A stretch of DNA of 64,000 nucleotides from NCBI RefSeq assembly GCF_001029285.1, contig NZ_LDZY01000017.1, positions 1 through 64,000 on the forward strand. The letters run 5' to 3'. Shown here in pieces: positions 1 to 9,575 of the stretch. Within the stretch, counting starts at the first letter, position 1; the number at the start of each line of letters is the position of its first letter. A program made the position numbers and the translations under genes. The notes under the pieces are model-generated. The model saw only the letters and a list, made by a program, of their open reading frames with translations, searched no databases and was not told the DNA's origin. This stretch comes from Desulfosporosinus acididurans. Its GTDB lineage: Bacteria > Bacillota > Desulfitobacteriia > Desulfitobacteriales > Desulfitobacteriaceae.

Positions 1-171
1 ATAAATCCTTACATCCAGGTTAGTGGATTCTTTCAGCCGTTTTGGTGCTCAACTATGATAACATTAATTGGCTCATTATGTCTAGTGGTATATTTATCCA
101 TATCGATGTGTGATTAACAATTTATTGTACGATCAGGACAGTAGACTAGCAAAACCTTGTTAGAAGAACAA
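1..171. other. window edge, no supported gene
   Basis: The first 171 bases lie downstream of the minus-strand acetyltransferase relic. Short open stretches exist on both strands, but none has a ribosome site plus a recognisable product. I see nothing I can support here. Confidence 0.4.
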
Positions 172-739
172 TTACCTGGACTTAAATTCATCAATTAATA
201 TTGAATAATACAATCTATCTACATATTGACTATCCATATAAAAAAAGTCTCGTAATGTTCCCTCATAAATAAACCCACATTTTTCAATAACTTTACGAGA
301 AGGAATATTTGTAGACTTATGACATATTTGTACCTTATGTAAATTCATTTTGCTAAACCCAAATTGAATAACGGCTTTTGTAGCTTCAGTAGCAAGCCCC
401 TTTCTCTGAAAGTTTCTCCCAATACGGTATTCAATTTCTGCAAGATGATTATTGTTATCTACCAAAAAATATGCAATCTGCCCTATACATTCATCGGTTT
501 CCTTTAATAGTATAGCCCATTCTGTAATAATTATCATTTTTCATAGAAACTGATATATATTTTATCCAACAATTCATTTTTACATCCTGCTTGGTTGTGT
601 AAACTGGTTCGGAGTACATTGACTGAATTTCAGGATCACTGACCCAATAGTTTAACATGTCTTCGCTGTCTGAATATTTAAATTTCCTCAAAATTAATCT
701 ATCTGTTTCAATCTGCCTAGTACCAACATGTGCTAACAT
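172..739 (-). pseudogene. GNAT acetyltransferase (RimJ/RimL type), frameshifted
   Basis: Two overlapping minus-strand frames are halves of one GNAT N-acetyltransferase, a family that moves acetyl from acetyl-CoA to an amine. The first half (739 to about 520) starts with ATG after AGAGAAGGA and carries the typical opening (ETDRLILRKF, then a DPEIQSMY stretch). The second half (about 520 to 172) carries the acetyl-CoA region (RIGRNFQRKGLATEA) and the ending (KVIEKCGFIYEGTLR). The family pattern is restored by joining NDNYYR from the first frame to WAILLKETDE from the second, which needs a skip of one base near 515-525. Either the gene is inactivated by an indel or the assembly has an error there. 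The substrate is unknown. Confidence 0.75.
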
Positions 740-896
740 AAAATTAAATCCTTCTCTCTATGTAAATAACCTCTTGCTTCCAAAAAAATCTAATATATAT
801 TATTTAGCGGATTCAATGACACAATTACGTTGAGTTTTAGGCGCAAGCGCGTGCAGGAGTAGCGGACGCGATTTGGTATCTCGATCTTCATAGTAA

Positions 897-1226
897 CTAG
901 AGCTCATTATATTTTTTATTAGATCCATAGGCTTTCTCAATAGGATACTTTTCTTCGTTCTTCTTTATTTTATCGATAATAGCTTGTTCAGGATTAATGT
1001 TTAATTCATTTGACAACAGTAAAGCATATATCAATACATCTGCTAATTCTTCTTGAATTCTTTCGAAATTAACTGTTACGCTCTCATCACTAGTTTTCCA
1101 TTGAAAATTTTCGAGTAGTTCACTGGCCTCTATGCTTAATGATATCGCTAGATCCTTTGGATTATGGAACTGCCTCCAATTTCGAGAATCTCTAAACTCA
1201 ACAATCTTTTGAATTAATTCATCCAT
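897..1226 (-). CDS. MazG-like nucleotide pyrophosphohydrolase
   Basis: The 109-residue protein matches the all-alpha NTP pyrophosphohydrolase family related to MazG and RS21-C6, house-cleaning enzymes that cut noncanonical dNTPs to the monophosphate. Visible signatures are the EASELLENFQW helix and the downstream EELADVLIYALLL helix, which supply the E-x-x-E and E-x-x-D magnesium ligands. ATG at 1226 is preferred because GGTGAGG precedes it; a GTG four codons earlier is possible. It stands alone. The exact nucleotide substrate cannot be read from sequence. Confidence 0.8.
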   Translation of the reverse strand: MDELIQKIVEFRDSRNWRQFHNPKDLAISLSIEASELLENFQWKTSDESVTVNFERIQEELADVLIYALLLSNELNINPEQAIIDKIKKNEEKYPIEKAYGSNKKYNEL

Positions 1227-1417
1227 TATCCTCACCACGCATCTGCAATATAATCATTGAGGACTTGGCGCTATACAACCTACCAATTCCTCTATCTTTG
1301 AATTAGAAGCTATGGTCACTTCAGAAGACTACACACTCAAGAATCCGTATTTGACCACCAGTTACCCTTTATAATTAGGTGTTGTTTCCTATTGTACTTA
1401 GGTACTTAGCAAGTCTA

Positions 1418-2224
1418 CTAAATTAAATCACCTCTCCAGCTCTTTAAAGCTTCTCGTACTGAACGAGCCATCTCAGTTGAAAACTGTGCACCAGTTTTCC
1501 TAGCGTACATCCATTGTCCGAAGTTCTTTGCTCCAAAAGGATTCCCCGGAGAAAAAGCACTTTCCCGAATAGCTAACATTTCAGCTAGTTCTTCTGGAGT
1601 TAATTGATGATATTGCTCTGCGAAAGCAATGAATTTGCGCTCAAAACGTGGCCTAGGGGCCAATCGAGCTCCTTCGGGATAATACCCGAAACAGAGCATA
1701 CCAACTGGAAATACCCATTCAGGTAAGTTCAATAACTCGCGATGTTTCTCATAGTTTTCCATTATATCCCCAATATAGCAAGAACCAATCCCCCGGCTCT
1801 CGGCGGCAATAACTGCATTTTGCGCTGCAATAAGAGCATCTGAACATGCTAATAATAAGTCTGCTTCATCAGGGCCGCGGAATTCCAGGCCATGATCTGT
1901 ACAAAACATTTTAACATTGGAACTCTGGTAATAGTCAAACCAGCGTTGGTAATCCGCAACAAAAACAATTATCAAGGGAGCCTTGGCTATGAAAGGCTGA
2001 TGATCACAAGTCTCGCTTAAAATCTGCTTTTTATTGGCATCGGTAATCAATATCATGGAATAAAGCATCATATTCCCGGCTGTAGGTGCTCTCATAGCTC
2101 CCTCTATAATCCAATCCACATCTTCTTGCTTAAGGGGTTGATCAGCAAACTTCCTAAGAGAAATTCGCTTTCTTAGTAATTCCGTTATTGTTTGGTTATT
2201 ATCTTGCGTCAACCTCAAACCCAC
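1418..2224 (-). CDS. nitroreductase family flavoprotein
   Basis: The 268-residue protein has the FMN-dependent nitroreductase opening (LLRKRISLRKFADQPL, then AMRAPTAGNMMLYSM). The RxSxRxF and AP(T/S)AGN segments bind FMN phosphate and isoalloxazine. A GIGSCYIGDI segment and a C-terminal RPRFERKF stretch also fit the family. These enzymes reduce nitro groups, quinones or flavins with NAD(P)H in the cytoplasm. The start is uncertain among GTG 2224 and nearby TTG codons. The downstream hydrolase at 2248 lies upstream in the direction of transcription with a 23-base gap, so the two may be co-transcribed. Confidence 0.82.
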   Translation of the reverse strand: MGLRLTQDNNQTITELLRKRISLRKFADQPLKQEDVDWIIEGAMRAPTAGNMMLYSMILITDANKKQILSETCDHQPFIAKAPLIIVFVADYQRWFDYYQSSNVKMFCTDHGLEFRGPDEADLLLACSDALIAAQNAVIAAESRGIGSCYIGDIMENYEKHRELLNLPEWVFPVGMLCFGYYPEGARLAPRPRFERKFIAFAEQYHQLTPEELAEMLAIRESAFSPGNPFGAKNFGQWMYARKTGAQFSTEMARSVREALKSWRGDLI

Positions 2225-2247
2225 CTTTTCTCATACATTATTTCTCC

Positions 2248-2868
2248 TCAGGTAGCCGCGCCTGTATCTCTTCGAGCTGTCATAAATTCATTTACTAATG
2301 TCTGTGCTGCTTTTTGCGATTGCTTATTAAAGTTCTTCGAAAAAAGATCACTAAAACCATGCTTGCCGTTCAAGACATAGACATTGACAGACTTCTTTTC
2401 TCTTAAAACACTTATCAATTCCGAAACATTAAAAGACTTTTCCTCTTTTGCGAAAATAAGCAGTGTTGGGCATCTAGGCGTTATATTTAGATAATCCCTG
2501 ATTCGAGAACCATAGTAGCAAATTACCCCGTCGACAGAATTTTCGTTCTCACTGCAAAACCATGCTGCTGTTGCCCCAACGCTGAATCCTAAAAGGAATA
2601 TCTTTTTGTATTCTGTTCTTGCTTTCGTAAGTATTCTTCCAACTTCATGAACCATCTGAGAAAAGCCAACTTTATTAACGAAGTATTTGTAAGCTTCTTC
2701 TTCTCTATCGTAATCGAAATAAACCTCAGGCTTTATAAAATTCGGACATATAACATCGTATCCAGCTTCTGAATAATGTTCGCAAACCCATTTAATATAC
2801 GGATTAATTCCATATATTTCATGTAAAACGATTATGACAGATTCTTTACCTCTAATATAATCCTGCAT
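2248..2868 (-). CDS. dienelactone-hydrolase-like alpha/beta hydrolase
   Basis: The 206-residue protein has a hydrolase fold. The strand VIIVLHEIYG carries the conserved Glu of dienelactone hydrolases, a GFSVGA elbow follows, and HGF near the end could supply the histidine. Classical dienelactone hydrolases have Cys at the nucleophile; here the elbow reads G-F-S-V-G, so the nucleophile would be Ser. ATG 2868 has GGAGA seven bases upstream and is preferred to the TTG two codons earlier. The substrate is unknown. The gene precedes the nitroreductase by 23 bases. Confidence 0.72.
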   Translation of the reverse strand: MQDYIRGKESVIIVLHEIYGINPYIKWVCEHYSEAGYDVICPNFIKPEVYFDYDREEEAYKYFVNKVGFSQMVHEVGRILTKARTEYKKIFLLGFSVGATAAWFCSENENSVDGVICYYGSRIRDYLNITPRCPTLLIFAKEEKSFNVSELISVLREKKSVNVYVLNGKHGFSDLFSKNFNKQSQKAAQTLVNEFMTARRDTGAAT

Positions 2869-3009
2869 GCACAATTCTCCAACCTATTTAACATTTATGG
2901 GCCATTTCAAATCCTGTTCGCACCTTAAGTTAAGCAATAGTAGATGGTTATATATCTGAAGAAACAGTCATAATTGGATTAGCGATGACTACTAATCTTT
3001 TTCATATAT

Positions 3010-3369
3010 TTATAGCGGACAAGTGATTTCAATGTCATTGCCCTCGCTATCTGTAAATTCTAAAACTTCATTCTTGCCAATAATAGTTAAGGGAAAAATA
3101 ATTGGACAATTAAGTTCTTCTAACCGCTTTTGAATCAGGTTGATGTCATTAACTTCAAAACTTGGTAAACAGTTGTTCCCCCACGTTTTCTTTTCATTCA
3201 TCTTCTGGTTCGCAAATGACCCGTATCTAAAACCACCTATATTAAAAACGCTGTATATTTCATTTCTCTCTGTAACCTTTTGCCCTAATAATTTTTCGTA
3301 AAAGTCAATTGCTCTTTCCATATCTTTCACACAGAAATATAAAGAAGAAATTCGAAATGCCAAATTCAC
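3010..3369 (-). CDS. VOC (glyoxalase-like) family protein
   Basis: The 119-residue protein shows the vicinal-oxygen-chelate pattern: SSLYFCVKDMERAIDFYEKLLGQKV at the start, FTDSEGNDIEI at the end. The family includes glyoxalase I, dioxygenases and fosfomycin or bleomycin resistance proteins. The final Glu of EI is a usual metal ligand, but the other ligands are not obvious, so activity is unassigned. A GTG start follows GAGGTG. It is a single gene. Confidence 0.78.
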   Translation of the reverse strand: MNLAFRISSLYFCVKDMERAIDFYEKLLGQKVTERNEIYSVFNIGGFRYGSFANQKMNEKKTWGNNCLPSFEVNDINLIQKRLEELNCPIIFPLTIIGKNEVLEFTDSEGNDIEITCPL

Positions 3370-3667
3370 AATTTTATTTCACCTCGTAATGATTTACAAA
3401 TTTAGTTTTCTATTTTAGTTCAACATCAAACTTATGATCGTTGTGCAGAACATAGTCATGAGTTGTTCACCAACTACGCCTTTTGGGGATTATCATCGAT
3501 TTCAATCCAGTTAAGAATGATTATGAAAAGAGCTGTCATTAACTATGATTCAATACTGTCGAGGAATTGCTTACATATTTTACATTATTTAATATCGATA
3601 AAATGATAGTGATGTAAGCAAAATATACTTTGTTGACTGTTATTGAGTAAAAGGGGGATTACTCGAA
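3370..3667. other. intergenic, no feature recognised
   Basis: About 300 AT-rich bases lie between a leftward and a rightward gene and should hold both promoters. I could not pick a convincing -35/-10 pair and see no structured RNA. Confidence 0.4.
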
Positions 3668-4210
3668 GTGCTGAATATTTTAACAATCTTATTTATAAAA
3701 ATAAAAGAATTTAAGAAATTACAAGACTCAATTTCAATTGGATTATTGAGCGGTTTAATTGGAACTATGTTCATGGATATTTCAAATTTCCTAATATTTA
3801 AAGCAGGCAAATCTGAGACCTTATATGGTTACATAGCAGCCGCTTTATTTGTTCCTCCCTACAGAACAAAACAAAAGAAGAATTTTGTTTTGGGTGAATT
3901 GGCCCATTTTGGAATTGGATCAATTTGGGGAATTCCGTTATTTTATATTCTTAAGAAAACTGGTAAAGATCATTATTTAATTAAAGGCATTCTCATATCA
4001 ATGCTTTCCCTTGGCAGTCTTATAGGTGGTATAAAAAGTGGTATCCTAAAAAAATTTAGATTAACAAAAACGTATTACTCGGCATTATGGAACCATTTAG
4101 TTTATGGATTAGTATCCGCCCAAGCTATGGTTTGGCTAGCAGACCCAATAGTTTTTGAAGCTTTCAACAGAAAACTTAAAGAAGCTGGTAGAGACGAAAT
4201 CACCCATTAA
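3668..4210 (+). CDS. unknown integral membrane protein
   Basis: The 180-residue protein has about four hydrophobic segments: SIGLLSGLIGTMFMDISNFLI, a stretch around FGIGSIWGIPLFYIL, GILISMLSLGSLIGG, and VYGLVSAQAMVWLA near the end. It starts at GTG 3668 behind a GGGGGA site. I do not recognise the family. The acidic and histidine residues inside the membrane segments (FMDISN, ELAHFGIG, WNHLVYG) could be functional, but no role can be assigned. Confidence 0.6.
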   Translation: MLNILTILFIKIKEFKKLQDSISIGLLSGLIGTMFMDISNFLIFKAGKSETLYGYIAAALFVPPYRTKQKKNFVLGELAHFGIGSIWGIPLFYILKKTGKDHYLIKGILISMLSLGSLIGGIKSGILKKFRLTKTYYSALWNHLVYGLVSAQAMVWLADPIVFEAFNRKLKEAGRDEITH

Positions 4211-4316
4211 TTAAGAGGATCTTTATTTTGAAGATTACTTACTAAGTCAAATACATTATCTGTCTTATTTTGCCCCAAAAAACGCTCATATAGGTAGGTA
4301 AGAAATTTTTTAAGAC

Positions 4317-5219
4317 TTAGATTCTCATTTCGGTCTTAAACACAATTACAGCCTTTCCTCCAACTTTAACTTGTTTCGGTTTTCCGTTATTCAATTTCAC
4401 AGTCACTTCAACAACGCCACTCCGACCTATTGCTTCTCCTTGTTCTGCTTTGAAGGAAAAGACAGAATCATTATGTTTTACTAAACCATGTTCCACTAAA
4501 TATGCACCAAGGGGACCATTGGCATTTCCTATCACTGGGTCTTCATTAATACCTATGGCTGGTGCAAACATTCTTCCATGTGTTAAAATTTCTTTTTCGC
4601 TTGAATCCATTGTAAAAACAAAATAGCCATTGCAATTGATTACTTTACTAATGTCGGCTAATGCCAGCATGTTTGGTGCTAAGGAATTCAATTTATCTTT
4701 AGTTTGAATTCCGATAATAACTTTGGAATGTCCAGTAGATACAATTTGAATTGGACATCTCTTATCTAATTCTTCTTCATTAATTTCCAAAGCCTTAAGT
4801 ATATGTTCTCTTTCTCGCCTACCGAGAGGCGGATAAAATTCGACATTTCCTTGAGTCATTACAACAGAGTAGTCATTCCCAACTCTATTTATTTCAACTG
4901 GTAAAATTCCGATTTTAATTTTATGTATCACGGTCGTAGAATCCAGGTTATATTCTAGAGCCCTAATGTAATGGGCTGCGATAGTGGCATGTCCACAAAC
5001 CGGAACTTCAACTTTTGGAGTAAAATATCTAAGCCTCACATCATGATCATCACTGTCAGGCGACAAGATAAATGCTGTTTCTGAATTATTCAGTTCTCTG
5101 GCAATTTGCAACATTTCTTTTTCTGAAAGATCATCTGCGTTTAAGACAACTCCAGCAGGATTACCTTTGAATTTTTCCGTAGTAAATGAGTCAACCTGAT
5201 AAATCTTTAGCGTTTTCAC
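4317..5219 (-). CDS. PhzF family isomerase-like protein
   Basis: The 300-residue protein begins with the PhzF signature (YQVDSFTTEKFKGNPAGVVL) and repeats the fold in the second half (ARDFAPAIGINEDPVIGNA in variant form as GRMFAPAIGINEDPVIG). The conserved catalytic Glu lies in NNSETAFIL, and CGHATIAAHY is a hallmark. PhzF relatives catalyse isomerisations such as in phenazine synthesis, but most genomic copies have unknown substrates and no phz genes are nearby. GTG 5219 is chosen as start because GGTGGAGGGG precedes it; the longer frame upstream lacks a site. Confidence 0.85.
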   Translation of the reverse strand: MKTLKIYQVDSFTTEKFKGNPAGVVLNADDLSEKEMLQIARELNNSETAFILSPDSDDHDVRLRYFTPKVEVPVCGHATIAAHYIRALEYNLDSTTVIHKIKIGILPVEINRVGNDYSVVMTQGNVEFYPPLGRREREHILKALEINEEELDKRCPIQIVSTGHSKVIIGIQTKDKLNSLAPNMLALADISKVINCNGYFVFTMDSSEKEILTHGRMFAPAIGINEDPVIGNANGPLGAYLVEHGLVKHNDSVFSFKAEQGEAIGRSGVVEVTVKLNNGKPKQVKVGGKAVIVFKTEMRI

Positions 5220-5279
5220 CCGTTTTCCCCTCCACCTATTTAACTTAGTCTCAGTGCATGGGATCTCCATAAAATTTGT

Positions 5280-5984
5280 TCATTTTGCTTTATGAATGAC
5301 AGCAATGCCACAGCTTAATATGAACAGGAAGAATAATACTTCCATAATCACCAATGTGCGGGATCCTATCGTCAGCGGTAGAATATCCCCAAAAGACCCA
5401 ACAGAAATATTAGTAGCACTAAAATAAATAAAGGAAAAATATTGATAAAAAATATTACTACCTAAATATTTAGAACTAAAGGATCCGGGGTTAATACGAT
5501 ACACATAAAAATACATAGATGAAAATAGCAATATAGCCGTAATAGCTCCAACAATTATCGTACTAAGTGTAAGCCAAAATTGCGGCATAACTAAAAAGAG
5601 GTTTCCAATAATATATAGGGAAATGCTTGCTGTTGCAATCAAAGTATAAATATTTACTAAAAATACAGCTTTTTGTGATGCGATTTTTTCATTAGCGCAA
5701 CTGCTTTTATTCGTACAATTTACTTCTGAACGTTCAAACACCTCATGCTCTGCCATCCCCTTATCTAAAGTGCACGATGAATCTAAAATAGTCACACTGA
5801 ATCCTAAAATACTTGCCCCCGCAATACCTATAATAGCTGGGGTTAAGAAACATCCATTGGGCCATAATAGTCTTGACCAATCTATCACAGCTGTTGTGGT
5901 TATTGTTTTTTTAGGGTATCCGTGGCTAAAATACATAGTATTTGGTTTAGCATAATAGCAATTCAAATGTGAGGATTTCGTCAT
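5280..5984 (-). CDS. two-TM ion-channel-like membrane protein
   Basis: The 234-residue protein has several membrane helices (about residues 45-70, 105-125, 135-160 and 205-230). Between the last two is a pore-loop-like segment, YFSATNISVGSFGDILPLT, followed by GSRTLVIMEVLFF. This resembles the K+ channel pore and inner helix (T-x-G-[YF]-G-D), but the filter reads SVGSFGD instead of TVGYGD, so selectivity may differ or be lost. The ATG follows GGAAGG. A Cys-rich loop (SCTLDK, NCTNKSSC) sits between the early helices. The call is at superfamily level only. Confidence 0.55.
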   Translation of the reverse strand: MTKSSHLNCYYAKPNTMYFSHGYPKKTITTTAVIDWSRLLWPNGCFLTPAIIGIAGASILGFSVTILDSSCTLDKGMAEHEVFERSEVNCTNKSSCANEKIASQKAVFLVNIYTLIATASISLYIIGNLFLVMPQFWLTLSTIIVGAITAILLFSSMYFYVYRINPGSFSSKYLGSNIFYQYFSFIYFSATNISVGSFGDILPLTIGSRTLVIMEVLFFLFILSCGIAVIHKAK

Positions 5985-6225
5985 AATTTATCCTTCCAAA
6001 ATGTTTGTTTATGCTCTATTATATTAAAGTACTTGTCAATATTTTCCATTTATTTTACTTAATTTTTAGCTTCCCAAACTCCAACTCTCCCGGCCAGACG
6101 ACTTCCATTTACAGACTCCGTAATATGTTCCCCACATTCCAAGCATTACTTTGTCCATTTCTAGCAAGCAAATAGTTCATTATCTTAACTTATCACCTTT
6201 ATTGATTACTGTCTCTTCTAATTCT

Positions 6226-6990
6226 CTATATTTTATCGTTAATCCACATTCTGATTAAGTCGTTGAATTTATCAGATGCAGTCCATGGATACGTATGGTC
6301 AGCCCCATTTATTATTATACCTCTTGATCTAGGAAGGGCCTCCACAATATCGGCTGCAGATTGCTTCATAGCTTTTGGTTCTTTTTCCCCAGCTAATATT
6401 AGAGTCGGGACGTTGGCATGTTTTAGTTCGAAAATAGGAATCTTTCCGAATTGATATAGTTGGTCGTATAACCTGTATAGCGAATCTGCAGTTAATCTTC
6501 TAAAATCGGCCATACAATTATCGATTGAGACTTTATCAAGAAACTTAAACTGCTTTACTATAAACGATTGCATCGCTTTATTTCTCAACATAGCTGCCGA
6601 GAGTTTATAGATAAATGGCGTATGGACAAGACTTAATAGATACATTGGTCTAGATAATGCACTGGCTACGACAGCATGATCCACTAAATCCGGTCGTCTG
6701 GCGAGGAGTTCGATTACTACTTTGCCTCCAAGAGAATGACCAACTACATGAGCTTTACGATGATTCGTTGTGTTTTCGATGAGTTCCGCTATGCGATCAG
6801 CACAATCTCTTAAATTAAACGGCCCTTCATTTATGCTTTTCCCGTGTTCTGGTAAATCAGGTACAAGACAATGGTAATCGCTAAAATGCTCAACCTGCTT
6901 ATGCCAAATCCATCCGCTTATTCCGCCGCCATGAATAAATACAATCGAAGGCATGCTTCTATTTCCGGTCTCTTCAAAATACATCGTCAT
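6226..6990 (-). CDS. alpha/beta hydrolase
   Basis: The 254-residue protein has the oxyanion strand motif IVFIHGGGISGW, the nucleophile elbow GHSLGG (Ser near residue 93), a late acid (LILAGEKEP) and a histidine in GADHTYPW. That is a complete triad for the hydrolase superfamily of esterases, lipases and peptidases. It has no signal peptide, so it is cytoplasmic. The substrate is unknown and it stands alone. Confidence 0.82.
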   Translation of the reverse strand: MTMYFEETGNRSMPSIVFIHGGGISGWIWHKQVEHFSDYHCLVPDLPEHGKSINEGPFNLRDCADRIAELIENTTNHRKAHVVGHSLGGKVVIELLARRPDLVDHAVVASALSRPMYLLSLVHTPFIYKLSAAMLRNKAMQSFIVKQFKFLDKVSIDNCMADFRRLTADSLYRLYDQLYQFGKIPIFELKHANVPTLILAGEKEPKAMKQSAADIVEALPRSRGIIINGADHTYPWTASDKFNDLIRMWINDKI

Positions 6991-7157
6991 CCCAATACCC
7001 TTCTGAGATAGTTAATACTATTTTATACCCCGCTTGCAATACAGATATCCCATTTTGGAAAGATTATTCCAATGAGCTGAGAAATACTTGTAGTCGTTTG
7101 GGAGACTTTGCAACAAATGTTTTCATTGATCCTGCCAAAATTCCGTAACCACAAAAA

Positions 7158-7212
7158 ACAAAACAAAAAGGCCGTAATCGAACAGAGTTATTCTGTACGT
7201 TTACGGCCTTAA
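7158..7212 (-). terminator. rho-independent terminator of the cadA unit
   Basis: On the minus strand a 10-bp perfect stem (AAGGCCGTAA at 7201-7210 read in reverse, with its partner at 7168-7177) is followed by TTTTTGTTTTG. It lies 40 bases after the ATPase stop. Confidence 0.85.
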
Positions 7213-7246
7213 AATCGACGCGATACGTTTGTCTCCTGTCAAAAAA

Positions 7247-9526
7247 CTATGACATATCGTTTAACGGATTGCCTCGCAAAGAAGTAGAATATCCACCACC
7301 CTCCGCCATTTGACCGGGAATTGAATATCTAATAATACGTGTTGCATTGAGAATAGCAAGTACGGCAACTCCCACATCGGCAAAAACAGCCTCCCACATA
7401 TTAACTGCACCAAACATCCCAAGTATTATAAATACTAACTTAATAATTAAGGCGAAAGCAATGTTTTGCCAAATAATCTTCTTGGTATATTGTGCTATAT
7501 CAATGGCATCAATAAGTTTACCAGGTTGGTCTTCCATCAAAACCACATCGGCTGCTTCAATCGCTGCATCAGATCCCAGACCGCCCATGGCAACGCCGAT
7601 GTCGGCGCGTGTTAAAACGGGAGCATCGTTAATCCCATCACCGACAAAAACAACTTTACCTTTACCGGACTGTTTCAAATAGCTTTCTAGCCAGGCTACT
7701 TTATGCTCAGGAAGCAAATCGGAATGATGCTCGCTAATTTGCAAATCATCTGCAATCGCCTGTGCCGCTTTTTCCTGATCACCTGTTAACATGACAGTCT
7801 TTATCCCGGCAGTATTTAGGCGGGCAATCGTTTCGCGCGACCCAACTTTAACCCGGTCAGCTATCAAAATATAACCTGCGTATGCTCCATCGATAGCGAG
7901 ATGGACCAAGGTTCCCGCTTCTTTATTTTCAATTGAAGGAACTTCAATTCCCGCTTGCTTAATAAGTTCTTCCTTTCCCGCTAAGACATATTGACCTTTG
8001 ATCGTTGCTTGAATCCCCTGGCCGCTGATTTCTTGATATTGATCGAGCTCATCGGCCTTAAGAATCTTCCCGAATTTTTCGCGAATAGACTTCGCTATGG
8101 GATGATTCGAATGAATTTCCGCTTTAGCCGCCAATTCGAGCAAGGTATTTTCCGTGAAACCTTGAACCGGGGCAATTTTCACTACCTGGAAGACTCCTTC
8201 CGTTAAAGTTCCTGTTTTGTCAAACAAAACAGTCCTTACATTGGTTAAAGCTTCGAGATAATTTGCTCCTTTAACTAAAATTCCCTGCCTGGAGGCCCCC
8301 CCAATTCCTCCGAAATAACCCAGAGGGACAGAAATGACGAGAGCACAAGGACACGAGATTACTAAAATCGTCATGGCCCGATATAGCCATTCACTGAAAA
8401 CTCCACCCATGAAGAGCGGCGGAATTAAAGCTATCCCTAAAGCGACGGCCACAACACCGGGGGTATAATACCTAGCGAACGTCGTAATAAATTTCTCTGT
8501 ATTTGCTTTACGTGAACTAGCGTTCTCTACCAAATCTAATATCTTTTGCACGGAGGAATCGGCGAATTCGTGCATAACTTTAACCGTCAAGACACCGGAG
8601 TTGTTGATCATACCGGCCAGAACCGTATCCCCGACGTTCACCTTACGCGGAACAGACTCCCCTGTTAATGCTGAAGTATCCACAAATGAGCTTCCGTGTA
8701 AAATCTCACCATCGAGCGGAACTTTCTCTCCTGGGCGGACTAGAATCTGCTGACCGACTAAGACATCTTCAGGATCGACTTTGGTGACGTCAAGTTGATT
8801 AAGCAAATTAGCATAGTCGGGACGAATATTAACCAAAGCCTTAATGGAACGGCGGGAACGGTCAGCCGCTCGGTTCTCTATAAGTTCACCGACAGAATAA
8901 AAAAGCATAACACCGACAGCTTCCGAAAGTTGGTGAATGGCTATTGCCCCAACTGTGGCCAGGGCCATCAAGAAATTCTCATCAAAGATCGCACCCCGGA
9001 TAATATTTCTTACAGCCTTCTCCAATACTTCGAAACCGACAAGTAAATAGGCACTCAAGTATATTGCATATTCCAGAACTTCCAAATTACTGTTATGCCA
9101 ATGGGAACCAAACACCAATCCAATCACCAAAAGAACTGCCGCAACTAGGATTGTAAGCAGCTGCTTGCGATCTAAATGGTCCTCGTTATCATTTTTAGTA
9201 TCTTCAAGAGCCCTTTTTTCTTTGATTGCTGCCAATTTGACACCTGGTTCAATCCCCCGCATTATTTCTTGGGCTTGATCAATGAGCATCGGAGGAAGGA
9301 AAACTGTCTTTGCAGCGTAATTAATGGTTGTTTCCCCAAAACCGGGCGTAGAACTCAATATTCGTTCCATCTTGGCGGCACAGTTTGGGCAAAACTCACC
9401 TTCAATTCGATATTTAAATCGCTCCTGATTGTTATGACTCTGGGTATATTTATGATCAGTATTAAGATTATTCTCGTGGTCATGATTATGCCCTTGGCCG
9501 CATTTTGGCGCTATTTTCTCTGTCAT
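7247..9526 (-). CDS. cadA: heavy-metal P1B-type ATPase (Cd/Zn/Pb efflux)
   Basis: The 759-residue cation pump has an N-terminal His-rich stretch, then a ferredoxin-like metal domain with FCPNCAAKME (CxxC). The membrane motif ISCPCALVIS is the metal-conducting CPC of Zn/Cd/Pb exporters. The catalytic DKTGTLT Asp, the TGES-type actuator (ALTGESVP), an HP motif (SNHPIAKSI) and the hinge GDGINDAP are all present. It should expel divalent soft metals at ATP cost. ATG 9526 is chosen for its GAGGGGG site; the longer frame adds 15 residues with no site. A CadC-like regulator lies just upstream, and a promoter with overlapping inverted repeat sits in between. Confidence 0.92.
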   Translation of the reverse strand: MTEKIAPKCGQGHNHDHENNLNTDHKYTQSHNNQERFKYRIEGEFCPNCAAKMERILSSTPGFGETTINYAAKTVFLPPMLIDQAQEIMRGIEPGVKLAAIKEKRALEDTKNDNEDHLDRKQLLTILVAAVLLVIGLVFGSHWHNSNLEVLEYAIYLSAYLLVGFEVLEKAVRNIIRGAIFDENFLMALATVGAIAIHQLSEAVGVMLFYSVGELIENRAADRSRRSIKALVNIRPDYANLLNQLDVTKVDPEDVLVGQQILVRPGEKVPLDGEILHGSSFVDTSALTGESVPRKVNVGDTVLAGMINNSGVLTVKVMHEFADSSVQKILDLVENASSRKANTEKFITTFARYYTPGVVAVALGIALIPPLFMGGVFSEWLYRAMTILVISCPCALVISVPLGYFGGIGGASRQGILVKGANYLEALTNVRTVLFDKTGTLTEGVFQVVKIAPVQGFTENTLLELAAKAEIHSNHPIAKSIREKFGKILKADELDQYQEISGQGIQATIKGQYVLAGKEELIKQAGIEVPSIENKEAGTLVHLAIDGAYAGYILIADRVKVGSRETIARLNTAGIKTVMLTGDQEKAAQAIADDLQISEHHSDLLPEHKVAWLESYLKQSGKGKVVFVGDGINDAPVLTRADIGVAMGGLGSDAAIEAADVVLMEDQPGKLIDAIDIAQYTKKIIWQNIAFALIIKLVFIILGMFGAVNMWEAVFADVGVAVLAILNATRIIRYSIPGQMAEGGGYSTSLRGNPLNDMS

Positions 9527-9575
9527 CACTTTTTTCCCCCTCTCGTCGTCATAACTCCTATGTCTATTCATACCA

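Noticed and set aside
1-114. Open frames on both strands at the left edge, including a short minus-strand frame ending VIIVEHQNG
   Set aside because: There is no ribosome site or recognisable domain, and the region is too short to support a partial gene.
837-900. GC-rich patch with a short frame beginning MKIEIPN on the minus strand
   Set aside because: It is only about 33 codons, with no ribosome site or match; it may be a scrap of foreign DNA but cannot be supported.
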